From: Nageia nagi
Lineage: Eukaryota > Pinophyta
Reading direction: 5' to 3'
Assembly (NCBI GenBank): GCA_050084985.1
Contig: JBITNC010000002.1
Location: forward strand, 13,640,001-13,704,000
DNA: 64,000 nt
Shown: one piece after another, positions 11,960 to 25,060 of the stretch
Position numbering within the stretch: the stretch's first letter is position 1
Layout of the letters: each line of letters opens with the position of its first letter
Translations under genes and position numbers: made by a program
The notes under the pieces: generated by a model
What the model saw: the letters and a program-made list of their open reading frames with translations, nothing else
Database searches by the model: none
Told to the model about the DNA's origin: nothing

Positions 11960-14900
11960 TCAATATCTTTATATTAAATATTGTAATAAATTCTTTCCAA
12001 GTAAAATTGCCAGAAAAGATGTAAGAAATGAGAATAAGTAAATAAATTTGAAGATGGTCTAGACAAAGCTCATAAAAAGTCATCAAAGTAATATTAGAAT
12101 ATCAATATTGAAATAGTAAAAACTATAAGAATATAGAATATATAAAAATAACATATGATGGTAATTATCTTCACTTGATACGACTAAGTAAATTATTAAT
12201 TTGCAATATAATGTAGAACAAATCTTTTCTACTTTATGTTTGAATCATTAATTAACTCAATGTTTACTTCTAAGTTCTTTGGTCCAATATATATGCATTC
12301 AATGAACATTAATTATTATTATTACTTAAATAGATGGATTAATATGAGATATGATAGTGAGTTAACCAATCATTTAGTGAATAAATATAGGAAAGCATGA
12401 TCAATACTAGCATAATTTATTCTTTATTATTCTATGATGAATCAGTGCATTATTCTACTTGATTAATATAATAAGAATTTGAAACATTTCTATCATGCTA
12501 ATTTTGATATAAATGCTTCTTTGGATACCTTTTATTTCATTTATTATTATGGTTGAGTAAAATTAATCAATAAACTTGGTAGTGTTAAAGACATGATATA
12601 GTTATCCCTTCCTATCTAGTTGCATGACTATCATCATGGTTACCATTAGTACCATAATTATATGCTTACTCCCTTTTGATGCACAAGGATATATGTCCTC
12701 ATATTTCTCCATAGACATTAAGATACACCCTTACTACTTGTATTGTTTCATTGTATATAATGTTATGATTAATGAGATATACTTTCTCTTACTTTGTGTT
12801 CCACTCTTATCTTTATTTGCATATTTAAGCATCCTATCCTTTTATCTATTAAGTTATGCACACATGAGAGATAGCATTAAATTGCCAAATCTAGCTACTT
12901 ATATTGATTAATTTATTTAATTTTATAATAAGTATTAAAATGATAAATATGTAGATTATATGAACATATTCAAATTATCTTATAACCCACTTATGAAGAG
13001 TTATAAAATAGTTTTATTATGAATTTTTTATCTATATTTAAGGAAATTATACTTAACAAATATTAAAATTCATTAATTTAACTATATGATTATTTAAAAA
13101 TATTAAAATTCACTAATTTAAGTATGTGAATATGTATAAAGATATGAAATGATAATGGATAATCATCTTAGGATAACTCAAATACAAGAATAAACTTATT
13201 AACCACAAAATAAGAATCACAATATGTAATGCATAATCATCTTAGGATGACTCAAATACAATAATAAACTTCTTGGACACAAAACAAGAATCAAAATATG
13301 CAATGCTAATCATTATATAATTTAGGTGAACAAGCCTATAGTTCGTATCATGAAAAAGTGCATATATCTAAGGTAATTCAATTGTCAACCTAATAATCAA
13401 TTTAATAAAAAGGACAAAAGTATCTATCTAGGACAAAGATATTATGTATTTATAATTCTAATTCTAGTAACTAATTGATACTATTTGAATTCATGCTTAG
13501 TTTTGTAAGATCAAAATTTGAATATATTTTAACAACCATATTTTAACCATAAAGAAGACTTTGTAGTGAATATTATAGATGAAAAGATAAGAACAAAAAA
13601 ATCTATGATACATAATTTATGGATGATAAATCAATCAAACAAATGCTAAAAACTATTACAATCCAAAGAATATTAAGTCATGATGAAATACTAAGGAATA
13701 TTTTTTTATGACTACCCTTTATACCATAAATCTATGATTAAAGGAATAGAAAAAAATATGATTGATAATGGTTTAAGTTCTTCTTTTGAATAAAAGAATT
13801 ATTCTTTTATAAAATATTTACAAAAATACCAATCAAGGGATATAATGTAAATAACTTAATAGGATGCATTACTTAAACTATCACTTAAACTATCGAAGGA
13901 TTTCCATAGAAAATGCTTTATATTATTTTATATTACACTAAGTAATGTGTGATTATTTATGCTTTTTGGAAGAACATTAATATTACTAAATAGTACAATA
14001 TGTAAAGACCCTTTATGAAGAACACATGATTACAATTAAAAGTGAGAAAGATCTCCATAAATAAAGAACACCTAAAATAAGAAGAAACCAATATAGAATG
14101 ATTTGATTATACAATAAAAATTAAAATGTCCAACTAATAGAACTGAAGAAAAAGGAATTTCAAATATTGAAATTTATAAATTTAATTTTAGGTCACAATA
14201 CTAACCTTCAAATATTTAAGAATGTTGAAAAAGGGAGTTGTGACTATTTGCATAATCATGTAAATTATGATTTATAAAATAAAATATCTTAAGTATTTAA
14301 ATCCATCGAGTTTATCTTCATTTTTTTCCTTTTAAATGCATCTTATTTGATTGGTTGATATGTGAATTGACCATATTATTGTTCATTAGCACTATCCAAG
14401 TATTTTGATAGAATTAATTTGAAGTATAATTTACCTTTTTATGTATTTTATTTAGGCTTCAATGGAATTAAATTTATTATTAAATTTAGAAATATATATA
14501 TTTATTTATATCTAAAAATATACAATAATTGTAACATATCTGACCAAAAAAAATTATATTAATATTTCTTTAATGAATATATTAATATTGTTTAAATGAA
14601 TATATGAATATTATTTATTTATGTTTGCATAATTACTTATTAATTAAAAACTAAAGTACCTAAACTAGATCCATTATATCCATGTTTATACATCTTACAT
14701 TATGTATATATTAACATTTATAACAGAAAACAAAAATCAATAAAGCCTATTAATTGATAACAATAAAATATATCTTTACAATGATATTAAATATCTACCT
14801 ATACAAAAATCCATGTTTCTTAAATTTTTTACATTTTACATTATCAAAATATGTATTTTAGATAATATCTTACAACACATACTATTTCATAATGTATACA

Positions 14901-16380
14901 TTTTTCAATTTTCATTTTAAGTATTTATGTAAAAAAAATTTCAAACTATTTTCAAATAATTTGTATTATTTTATATTATTTATACTCATTTATTAGTTAA
15001 ATTGGAATAATATAAACATAAGCATTTTTAGGCTTCATATATGTTCTCTATGCTTTCCAATAAATTTAGAGAATAATTTTCTTATTTGTATGTGATATAT
15101 TTAATATGCCCCTACTTATCTCCTAACAAAGTTTACTTCATATAAACCTCTCAAATCATAAAAGGTATGTATGCAAATTAAAGTCTTTAATTTTATCTCA
15201 ATATTTTAAAGTAACATAAGGAAAACCCTAGTATTTTATAATTATAGCATAATGCTTTAAGTTTTTATTTTATCATTTAATTTTATAACATGTAATTGAA
15301 TTTAATGTTATCTTTAATATACTATTTTTATTAACTTATATATCTTTAATCAAATGGTATATTCAAAAGAAGATGTTTATTAGTATTAATACTTATCATG
15401 ATAATTCCTTATGTATATTTCTTTATTTAGGTTTTCATTTTTAATATCATATAAGATTTAAGGGGTAAATACTATTATTATCATGACATCAATATTCTCA
15501 TAAACTATTTTTAATAAAAAGGTTAAACATATTAAATATTACCACAATTTTGTATTCTTATGCAAATAATAAATGAACAACAAAATAATAAAAATAATTG
15601 TTTCTTCCTAATAGAATGAGAACTAGATAAAAGATTCTTGCAACATACCATTAATAGAAAATAAAATTATATCCTACTTAATATTGAAGATTTTATGCTT
15701 ATGATAATTTCTTCTATAAGAATTAATAAAAAATCTAATTATATAAAACAAAAATATATTTTATATACCTTAAATATTTACTTCATTATTTTTTTATACT
15801 ATTTAAAATTGTGTTTATACACAATATTCTCTAGATTCTTAAATGTATAAATCTAAGAAAAATTAATCATTGAAATTTACTTCAAACCTTAATAATAACA
15901 TAACGAACTTTTACTAATCACTATATTAAGATATATTAATTGATAACTTATCCACAATGATTAATAAATTAATCATTTATTCTAATAACCCTCTAAAATA
16001 ATAATAACAAAAAACCAAGAACCATTTACAATAATAAAAATCCAAAAACCAAGATTATTTCAATAAGATTAGAAGCTTTTGCATCCTAACATTCTTTTGA
16101 ATATCCAAATCCAATAAATCATGAAAGAAAGGCTATTAGAAATATCATGATTTAATTCAAGATCTTCTAACACTTCTCGTATATCAAACACCATATCCAC
16201 ACTACATAACAAAACAAAGATTTCATATATAGGTATTAGTCTTTGGAATCAGAAATGATAGAGAAGACTTTAAGAACCTTTATAAATCTTTAATATCCCA
16301 ACTAAACCTCTAAATGTGAAGAAGAAACAACACATCTAACACATATCTTATAAAATCAATGCATAATGCTTCCTTCAATA
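11960..16380. other. AT-rich intergenic stretch before WRC copy 3
   Basis: Very AT-rich sequence with scattered near-palindromic A/T tracts and no conserved gene. A 95-codon frame at 12624-12911 is hydrophobic and unconserved in appearance, so I do not call it a gene. Confidence 0.4.
13030..13310. repeat. two short local tandem duplications
   Basis: Near 13040-13130 the motif AATATTAAAATTCA(C/T)TAATTTAA is repeated once. From about 13157 to 13310 a unit of about 75 bp is duplicated, containing AATCATCTTAGGAT(A/G)ACTCAAATACAA followed by ATAAACTT and ACAAAA(T/C)AAGAATCA. Both are non-coding as far as I can see. Confidence 0.7.
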
Positions 16381-16756
16381 CATAACACTCGTATCCCAAT
16401 CCGTCATGAACCGATCACATAAGCTGAGATTGTAACGTATATGCATTGCAAAACTTACCTCTACATTTCCAAACGATATTTTAAATTACATGTATATACA
16501 TTCTGAACCTTACATGTAAAAATGCAAAAGAAATGCAAGTCAGCTTCCATGTGAACTTCAACTATTGTTTGATAATAAGGCCCGAATTGTACTACTAGTA
16601 AATCAGTTATCATCTGTTTTTAAGCACAATAGCAGAATAACAAAAGAACTTTCTACAATTATTCTGGCATTTTACAGCTTCCAGTGTTTACCTGGAAGAA
16701 GCCTGTAAAAAACACTTGGATTCTTAGAGATCGGTACTCCTGTCAGTCTGTGCATA

Positions 16757-18679
16757 TCATCGAATCTCAACATTAGGAGAAGCATCGTGTACAAGATGCA
16801 GTTCTTTAAATTTGCTACCCTTGTTATTCGGTGCAAGAGAACCTTCGCTGCAGTTGATACGTTTGAATCTGGACTTGCCTAGATGGTGTTCGCATAACGA
16901 ATACCCAACAAGAGTCCGCTGGGAGCACCGCCATCCTCTGCCATTTCTTCTCTTGCACTGTGAACCTCCATAATAATTTTCACTCTTGATCTTAATATTT
17001 TGTTTACTGTTTTTGAATTTGGTCTCGTTGCTGCTGATCCTAGCTTCCCCATTTCTACCTCCATTAACAGAAGCACTTTTCTTATCTACGGAACCCATAG
17101 CTAAATCTTGCGTTCTCACCATTGTGGGAGACTTCTCAAGCAGACCTGATTCTGTCAAATCGTATTTGCTGTGGAGGGTTACCATCTCTTCGTTAATGCT
17201 GCTTGACTTGGCTGCTTTCATATTACACGCGTTATGTTTGGGGAAAGTTATCAGCTTCAATAATAGCAAACATAACGATGAAGAGCCTTATGAAGGCTAA
17301 ACACTTACCTTTGTATTCAACTTGTTTGAATTTGTCTTCTGGATTTCTGCTGCCAAGAAGAAAAGTAAAGCACGAGTTAGTGTTTTTCGAAACTCTAATG
17401 TAGTGTAATTTACGTGACCCACACAAAGCCCTTAACCACTGGTTGAGCTATCAGTCCGGTCGTATTGAATAAATAAACGATAAAAAGAGCTGTTGTGGGG
17501 ACTACCTCATTATCATATCCCATCTGTAATCGGACTCGTCTCCTCCCTGCACAAATCAAGACAAAACCAAAACGTTTAGAGCGCACTGGAACGGAAAGCC
17601 TCTCAACCCAGTAGCCAAGATGGCATATGAAACTCGACTTCCCTTTCACATCTGCGGCCATAGCTGCTGTTCCATTTTTTTCCCCTATAAGCCCTGGAAA
17701 ATCTCCTAATTTTCGATTTGAATTCTGTGCGAAAGGAGAACAAGAGCCTTTTTTTTTTCGCACGATAGGATAGCATTCCTTACAAATACTATTCTGCCTG
17801 TGTTAGCGTTGTGTGTTTAGCTTGCAGAATGTTATGGGACTTCCAGATTTATCTGAAAGTCCTAAAACAAATTGAGGCATGCCTTGTGTCAAATAGGTAA
17901 GGGAGAATAACATCTGCACACGTTGTAAGCTAAATGCCTCCGGATGTGGGCTATTTATTCCTTGGGCGAAACCCAACATGTTTCATCCCTTTATAACCAC
18001 TCCTGAATTCGGCTACCCAGAATCTAAACACACACTTATATATTTGCTTGTGCATGTCAAAGCCAAATGCACCCACTTGCACTAGACTCATCCTCTACCA
18101 GTGCATGTATAACTTAAACCCCTCTATAACTAAATCTATACGTAAAAGCCATGGCGCCCTTCTTTGTCCTCTAAACGCAGAAACTACTTAGGGTTACTTC
18201 TCATCCCGTATTTCCCACATTTATTTCTTTACTGATTGGTAACCCAGATGATTCAAAAAGATAGAAAGCAAATGCAATACGGGATACTGTAGAGAGGCGT
18301 GAGAAATTATAACACAGAATCCAACAATCCATGAATAGAAGTTGCGAGATCTCAAACATACCTTGACTTCATCGCTATCTGCTCCGAATCGTAGCAATGC
18401 GTCCCTCCAGTTGCGTCCACGCCGTTTACCAATCTCCGATATTCCATGACCCATTAATGCGTTCTGTGGTGTAGGTGGGCCTGAAATCTGGGTCGCTGCC
18501 TCAGCCTTGGCCTGCACATCCATCACGGCCGCAACCAGCGGAAGAAGAAACTCCTCCCCTTCATTTTTTCTCTCTACTTTCTCATCATCGCCATGGCCTG
18601 TGGAGTTTGCGGCATCTGGATTTCCCGATGTGGGTGTGGAGGACGATATTAGGGCAACGGAACGCTTGCGGATCCTCAT
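16757..18679 (-). CDS. WRC-domain protein, complete four-exon gene (copy 3)
   Basis: I reconstruct four exons: 18679-18362 (318 nt), 17546-17506 (41 nt), 17349-17309 (41 nt) and 17211-16757 (455 nt). The joined frame is 284 codons plus TGA. Introns are GT-AG with phases 0, 2 and 1 (donors GTATGT, GTAGTC, GTAAGT; acceptors TGTGCAG, TTGGCAG, AAAGCAG). The start ATG opens MRIRKRSVALISS, a basic N-terminus that I recall from other plant WRC proteins. Next come an acidic stretch, a conserved GISEIGKRRGRNWRDALLRF block and the DESDYRWDMIMR microexon. A polar linker leads to the WRC motif, with C219, C229, C240 and H243 in C-x9-C-x10-C-x2-H spacing. The tail GSKFKELHLVHDASPNVEIR is nearly shared with copy 1. 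It is probably a small nuclear regulatory protein; target and partners are unknown, and no QLQ domain is seen. Retaining the 97-nt third intron would add a stop before the WRC motif. The gene lies convergent to copies 1 and 2. Confidence 0.85.
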
Positions 18680-18861
18680 GTCTTCCCCGTTCCGTTAGAA
18701 AAACTGAAATTTTGCTGGTTGTGTCGCGACACAGAGGTGGTTGTGAGAGGCAACACCTGAAACGCCTTGTAAGAAATTATGGAGCACCTCCCGAATGCGG
18801 AAACCTTGAAATAGCACTCAACCAAACCACAGCACACGCATAAGCCTTTCCTTTTGCTTCG

Positions 18862-18867
18862 CACGTG
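18862..18867 (-). promoter_or_regulatory. G-box (CACGTG) upstream of WRC copy 3
   Basis: CACGTG within GCACGTGTGG lies about 185 bases before the copy 3 start codon, in a locally GC-richer stretch (18840-18960). The motif binds bZIP and bHLH factors in plants, and the ACGTG core resembles an ABA-response element. A role here is inferred only from position. Confidence 0.4.
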
Positions 18868-18879
18868 TGGACTGTGCGA

Positions 18880-20690
18880 CCGTTGATCACCGGTGGAACC
18901 GGGAATGCTTACCGGCGTCCTTGCTTAGCTGTTCGGGGCGGTATAACCGGTTAATGTCACTGTTTCCCAGACCTTTTTGGGTCTGCTTTTTGGATTATAA
19001 AATAAGTGGTTGGGGATAGAACATACGAGCACCCAAATATTCAAAACCGGTTGCTGAAAAGTTCCTCAAGCCCCCAAAAACGAGAGCAGATGATCAAATC
19101 ATACTAAAATGGATGGATGTATATATATCCATATTTTTTTTTTTAATAGTTTATTCATGTTAGGAAAGTTGAGAAGTAATGGGAACGTTTCGTGGAAGTT
19201 TATGTTTAAATTCCATCATTCTTACATGTAGAATGAGTAAATTTTTTTGTAAAAAAAGCATATTTATGATTAAAATAAGGGTAATTTTGATAGAATAGAT
19301 AGTCTTATTCATTGTAACTAAGTGGAAGGCGACCTCTCACTATATAAAAAAGTTATAATAAAATATTTTTTAGGTGTAAAGATGATATTAAAGTTTATTT
19401 TTTATTTTTATTTTTATTTTTAAAATATGGCATTGGTTATTGTAGTTATGTGATAATTTTTTGCATTATTTATTTAACTTCATTTTAATTTTGTAAACAT
19501 AAAATAAAATTATCTTTCTTCTAAATTAATCTATTAAAAAGTACTCTTTAAAAGTTTCTTTTTATGCTCTGTTAGGGTTTTCATGCAACATTATCATTGT
19601 CAACTTATCACACTTTGCATCTTTCTCCCTGGATTTTTGCAAGATCCTCATTGACTGCATTTACAATTGATTCCTTTAGCATTTTCTTTGCCTTAGGTAA
19701 TTTTATTCAATTTAAATGGGTTTTGCTATTACGAAAACTCCATTTCTTGGTAAAGTTTATGCACGTACTAGCCATGGCTCCCAACAAGGATCCATAAAAG
19801 TTTAACCATTAGGTGTTCCATGAGGTAATATTTTTTACCATGAAATTATTCTTCCCATGCAAGAGTTTAATAATGGATGTAGATGACTTAAACAACATAA
19901 CCTAATGAGATATTTCTTAGGTCGTATACCTAATAATGGTTTCAACATGCATGATGTCAAACTATAAAGCATTCAAAACCTAAAGAAGGGGTTTTACAAC
20001 TTTCATTTATTCACCCTTAGCATGTCATGGTCATCCTATGGAGGTCCTTGGTACATTAGGAACACTTTTTCTTTTCTTTTTCTTTTTTTGATTTTGCAAC
20101 CCTAGCAACACAACCTCACTATTTTTGATGGATGTTTCTCTCAAGGTGCTAGATGGGTAGAGTTTGCAAGTTTTTTCCCTTTTGTTGTGATATTTCTTAT
20201 AAAGTTTAGTGCTCCACTTAGTAAATTTACCTACATGGAACAATCATGGTTTTATGTTGTCTACCCCATAAGTGTTTGTGTGTGGAAATAAACCTTATAA
20301 GGATCTCAAGCAATATATCAACATTCAAGTTATAGATAATTATTTTCAAAAATAAGTTTTTTATGTCAAACTATTAAATACCTACTATACATGTTAATTT
20401 GTTATTTATAAGATAAAGGATAATGGGTTTGATGAATGGACTATTATTAGTAATAAGCAAAATTAAAATGTTCATCATGTATCTTTGATATGGTCTCCTT
20501 GTAAGCTTGCACTCTTAATTGTCTTTGAGTTGCCCTTTATCCAACTCTCCTACTTGTAACTTAACTATAGAAAACATGACTCCTCATGCCTCCTAACCAT
20601 CCCTTGATACTCTTGGTTCTTCTCAATTGATGATTATCATTCCCCCCTCTCTTTCCCTAGACACCTCTCCCTTTTTGCCTTCAAAAAGCT
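18880..20690. other. upstream flank of WRC copy 3, then unassigned sequence
   Basis: 18880-19060 is the GC-richer upstream region of copy 3. After it the sequence returns to AT-rich DNA. From about 20200 short hydrophilic frames lead toward the LINE relic and may belong to it, but I could not identify a domain. Confidence 0.35.
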
Positions 20691-21400
20691 TCTATTAGGA
20701 AAGGTGGTGGTGATCTCATGCAAGCTCTCTTCTCATGCAAGTTCTTTAAGGATTTAAAAACTACCTATGACCAATGACTCTCACTTGATGACTTATATGA
20801 AGCCTTATCTCATATGGATATTGATAAAGACTTGGGCCTTAATGGATTTCTCCATAATATTTACAAATCAGTATGGGATTTAGATAGTCCCAACCTTCTT
20901 CAAGTCTACTAGAAATCTATGATAGCATGTTCCTTGGGGAAAATTCTAAAGAAGAAAAATATAAATTCTATGTAAAAATCCATAGACCTAAAACACATTA
21001 CCAATTAGCATCTAATTACCTAAATTATCATATTTTATAAGATTATCACCAAAGCACTGAACTTGCATCTCCATCATCTTCTCCTTATTATCATTGTATA
21101 GAGAAAATTGGTTTTTTTTTTATAAATATATGCATTCTAAATAATAACTTATCTATTTGGGAAGGTATATAATGGGCTTGAAAGTCTAATATATTATCTA
21201 TGTTTTTAAATATTGACTTGAAGTTGGCCTATAATCATATTGAGTGACATTTCATAATCATTATCCTTATTTTTTATCATATAAGTTGTTCATTTTGCTT
21301 AGATTTTATGGATGCATGTTGATCAGTTTGTAATATGTCATTTAAATGTCATCCAAGGTTACTTGATTTTGTAAGGAATCTTGCATAGTATGTTCAAAAG
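20690..21400 (+). pseudogene. LINE ORF2 reverse-transcriptase relic
   Basis: The plus strand carries, with frame shifts, the ordered signature of a plant non-LTR reverse transcriptase. First is LYEALSHMDIDKDLGLNGF (family pattern: EAL...M..DKAPGPDGF) near 20790-20850. Next is IITKALNLRLHHL near 21040-21075, as in the family's KALNLRL block. Then comes FLNIDLKLAYNHIE near 21204-21245, matching the (F)LK(I/L)D..KAYD.V.W motif. The YADD catalytic block is not found, so the element is truncated or too decayed beyond 21400. ORF2 would nick DNA and copy LINE RNA; this copy cannot. It is in opposite orientation to the LINE ORF1 relic at 2930-4215 and need not be the same element. Confidence 0.6.
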
Positions 21401-24400
21401 GTAGTTATTAATCCTAATACATTGTAATAAAATAAATAATATAACATGAATTAAACTTAAGCTAAGAAAGAAAAGTTGATTACATGAATAATAAATCTTA
21501 ACTAGAATGAAGGTAAATTGTAGTCTTAGTAGAAGATAATTCCAAATTTTTAACCAAGAAAAATTCTTAATAAGGGCTTGATGACTAGCAAACTTACAAA
21601 CTAGTGACCAATGATTTGTTATCTAGAAACCTAGACTCAATAACCTAACAATAAGAGTAACGAGTTAATGACACAATGAACCCACTACAATCTAATGATT
21701 GGTGATTAGAGAAGGCAAACTAGAGAGTTAAGGAATGCCATTATCCATGGAAAAGTCTCCACTCTAAATATGAAGTGTTGTGACTATTCTCTAGTTAAAG
21801 ACTCATACAAAAGAGGAAACAATAGATTGAGGAGAAGTGGCGAGAATGGAGAAAAAGAATATAGAATGATAATTAGACTTATGTTATGTATTAAATATAA
21901 TATTTAATAGACCTTTTAGCAAAAATGTAACTTTTATTTTTAAAATAAACCATACCCTTATTAATTGAAATTCCCTAGGTGCTTGGATCCTTTAAAGTGT
22001 TATAGTATTATTATTTCATATTTTATAAATATTTCATATCCTCATCTATAGGAAAGAACCTTAATGATTGAATTCTTCAATATTATTCAATCATTAAAAA
22101 TTTTTATTGTTTTAACTCTTATAGATAGAGAACTATTCATTCATGAATGCCAAATAAAAATTATAAAAGAGTACCATTTAAACCTTTGAAAAGATCCATT
22201 CAAATATGGTTTTCAAAGCAAATCAACTAGTTTGATAGGTGACAACAAGGAAGATAGGATTCATAAAACTAAAAATGAGATAAATTATTTGGAGTGATGG
22301 AAGTTATAAATACTTTTGGGTTGAATTTCAAGAATTATTCTATAAACAAACTATTAAACAACATAAGCCTACAACTAAAATTGTAATTCTTAAAATAAAG
22401 TGGTATAAGGAGATCATAGTCTACTTAATAACATCTAACCAACTATGGGCTAAGAAAGTTGATGAGAGGGTTCATAACATATTTGATACTTATACAATCA
22501 ATTTCACACTATAGGAATGAGTATCTTAGGATGTCAAGAAAGAAAGATTCTATAGAGGCTTGAGAAATATTTTCTTAGAAAAGTTATCTTAGATATAGAA
22601 ATGATATTTAATTGAGCAAGGGGATTCCTCTCATGCTTTTTCCTATCTATAGGGGAGGCATTAGGGGGTAAGGAGAGAACCAAGAAAATGGAAACTAATT
22701 AAAATTAAGGATGGTTTGAAGGGGAGTCAATTAGGATGAAGGGATGTGATAACTATAAAATTAAGCTATAAGAATAGGGACATACAGGAAAAAGTTAAGA
22801 GTAAAAACATCAATACATGGAGAAAGGAGAAGATAAATTAGATTAAAGAATAAAAAAGATAAAATAAGAAACTAATAGGAGTTATGAAAACTTCTTATGA
22901 AATGATAGATGCATGAAGAGTGAAAGATAGAAATCAAATAAGGAATTAGCTTGAAGTAATGAGTTAGATACTTTAGTAAAAGAAGAGAATTTCATGAAGA
23001 TACTACATATGAAAAGTAAAAGTCTAGGAGAATCAATATATGACCACAAGGTGATTAGGGAGTAGACAACTAATGTGATAGTAATTAATGACCTACCACC
23101 ATAAGGATTGATGGTGAACTATGAGGAAGAAGGCTATAGGATAGGTGATCATATTAGACAAGATAAGGATTTAAGAGGAAAAGAGGGAAAGGGTTCAATA
23201 AATATTGAAGTATACTTTATGTTTAATATAAAAAATAAAGAAGATGAGAACATATGAGAAGAATAAGAGGAGTCCTTTGGTCCATTTGATAATTCACCAA
23301 TGCCCATTATAAAAATAATAATGATGATTCTATTTGATATGATTTTTAAGGAGACACCTAGAAATGATTCAACATGATTGGTAGAGATCCAAGTATGTGA
23401 TGAACCTAGTGAACCATGAGTGATTATAAGGTTACCAAATAAGCAACTCAAAGTAGAAAGAGAATAAAAGAAGGATAATATAAAAACTCCCTAATTTAGT
23501 TAGGTGATCCCTTTTGGGTACAGTATTTGGAGTTCTAATCAAGATGAGGAACATCATGAACCATACATGTATCACAAAGTTATAGATTGGTAAAATGTTT
23601 AATGGAAACTTTGAATAAATAAGGACAAAACTATTTTGAATTAGAATAAGATAATAATAAAAATAAGAAGTCTATTGTTAAAAACATTAGTAAGGATTCG
23701 ATAAAACCCTTCATTAAAATTAATAAAACCCTCTTAGTTCACAATTCTCCTCACTATCTTGAATCAATAATAGAAGGAAAAAATATAGAACCAAAATTAG
23801 AGGAAGAAAATAGGAATCACATAACTAAGGAAGAAGAAGAAAAAATAGAAATATCCCACATACTAGTGATAATACCTTCTAATAACCTTGATGAATATGA
23901 AAAAGAAAACTATAATCTATTAAAGAACCATATGACTAGGGATTACCCCTACCCTTCGCATCATTGGATGAACTTAGATTTTTAAATAGTGAAAATTCAA
24001 CTTCACTAAAGAGAAGGAAGATTGAGTCTCCACCACCACAAATAGAAAATAGTGATGATTCATACTTTAAGGATATATTTGAAGAACTTGATGAATTATA
24101 CTTAGACACCACTTTAGATCAAGATTGAATTAGAGTATAAAATCATCATTTGTGAGGAGAAGGAAGGCTTCCATGAATATGATATCTTAGACCATAAAAA
24201 CCCAAAAGGAATACTATGGCTTAAACAATATCTAAATCAAAACTATCAATATTTCAAAAGGATACCTATGATATCAAAAATACTTTTTTATTTTAGAAAA
24301 ATATTAGGAAATAAAAATCAATACTAAATTTATCAGGATTATAGATTTTATAAGTACTATGAGGGATGAGTTTCTTCAATGATTTATGAAATACAAAAAG

Positions 24401-24420
24401 TATCATCAAACTAGACTAAA
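21400..24420. other. unassigned, purine-rich sequence
   Basis: From about 22500 the plus strand becomes A/G-rich with broken, highly charged frames, as often seen upstream of or within Ty3-type gag regions. I could not identify a domain or an LTR here. Confidence 0.3.
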
Positions 24421-25060
24421 AGAACATGCTAATAAATCAAATTGACATTCAAGGAAAAGTATTTAGAAGTAAGAATAGAGATAATAAGTAAAATGAGGTA
24501 CATGATTCAAGTCCCTACAGAGATAGTACAAGAATTCACTATAAGATTAAAATAAATTCAATGACAACTTCAAGAACCCATAACAAAAAAATAAAAGATC
24601 AAGTGGTTTTATCTAAATTAAGACCTAATATTAGATGAGCTATGGAGAAGATATATCCATATTATATTGATGTGATCTAGAAAAGTATTTAAATTTAGTC
24701 ATAGCATTGGTGATTAAAATATTTAAACATAAATTTTTTGGAGCAATTAGAAAAAATAACTAAACAAATTACTAGTATGCCAAATCTAGAAAATACCATA
24801 GATTACCCCGATTAAGAGAAAAATATGATGCTAATTATACACCAAAGAGGTCACATTGCTAATGAATTCTATACTTTAAGGAAACAAATGGAAAATTTTC
24901 ATAAGTTTTTGAAACTATGGGGAACCACTTCACCCAAAATTATTAAATAATAGGCTTAAGAAAAGAGGGATGCCATGACCAAATTGTCAAACTTATGGAT
25001 CAAAACATTACTTGAATAACTAATGTCATGAAAATATTTCCTAAAATATATAAAAAAGAC
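24420..25060 (+). pseudogene. Ty3-type gag relic (capsid and zinc knuckle)
   Basis: Broken plus-strand frames carry IQVPTEIVQEFTIRL near 24510, then LQEPITKK, then LRPNIR near 24620. This order is typical of the capsid part of Ty3/gypsy gag. A degenerate knuckle CQTYGSKHYLNNCH follows near 24980-25025. Many stops are present and no pol domain follows; instead the copia relic begins near 25860. Gag forms the particle that packages retrotransposon RNA. The family cannot be named by eye, and this call rests on order and pattern more than identity. Confidence 0.42.

Noticed and set aside
12624-12911. Hydrophobic 95-codon frame that could be a small membrane protein
   Set aside because: Its composition is what A/T-rich DNA gives by chance, and there is no conserved motif, splice context or partner.
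17410-17763. Minus-strand 117-codon frame
   Set aside because: It covers intron 1, exon 2 and intron 2 of WRC copy 3 in the wrong frame for the exon.
18475-18843. Plus-strand open frame of 122 codons
   Set aside because: It is antisense to exon 1 and the upstream region of WRC copy 3, whose splice signals, start and homology are on the minus strand.
23149-23451. Minus-strand 100-codon frame
   Set aside because: It lies in purine-rich decayed sequence and has no conserved features; it is more likely antisense to a retroelement region.
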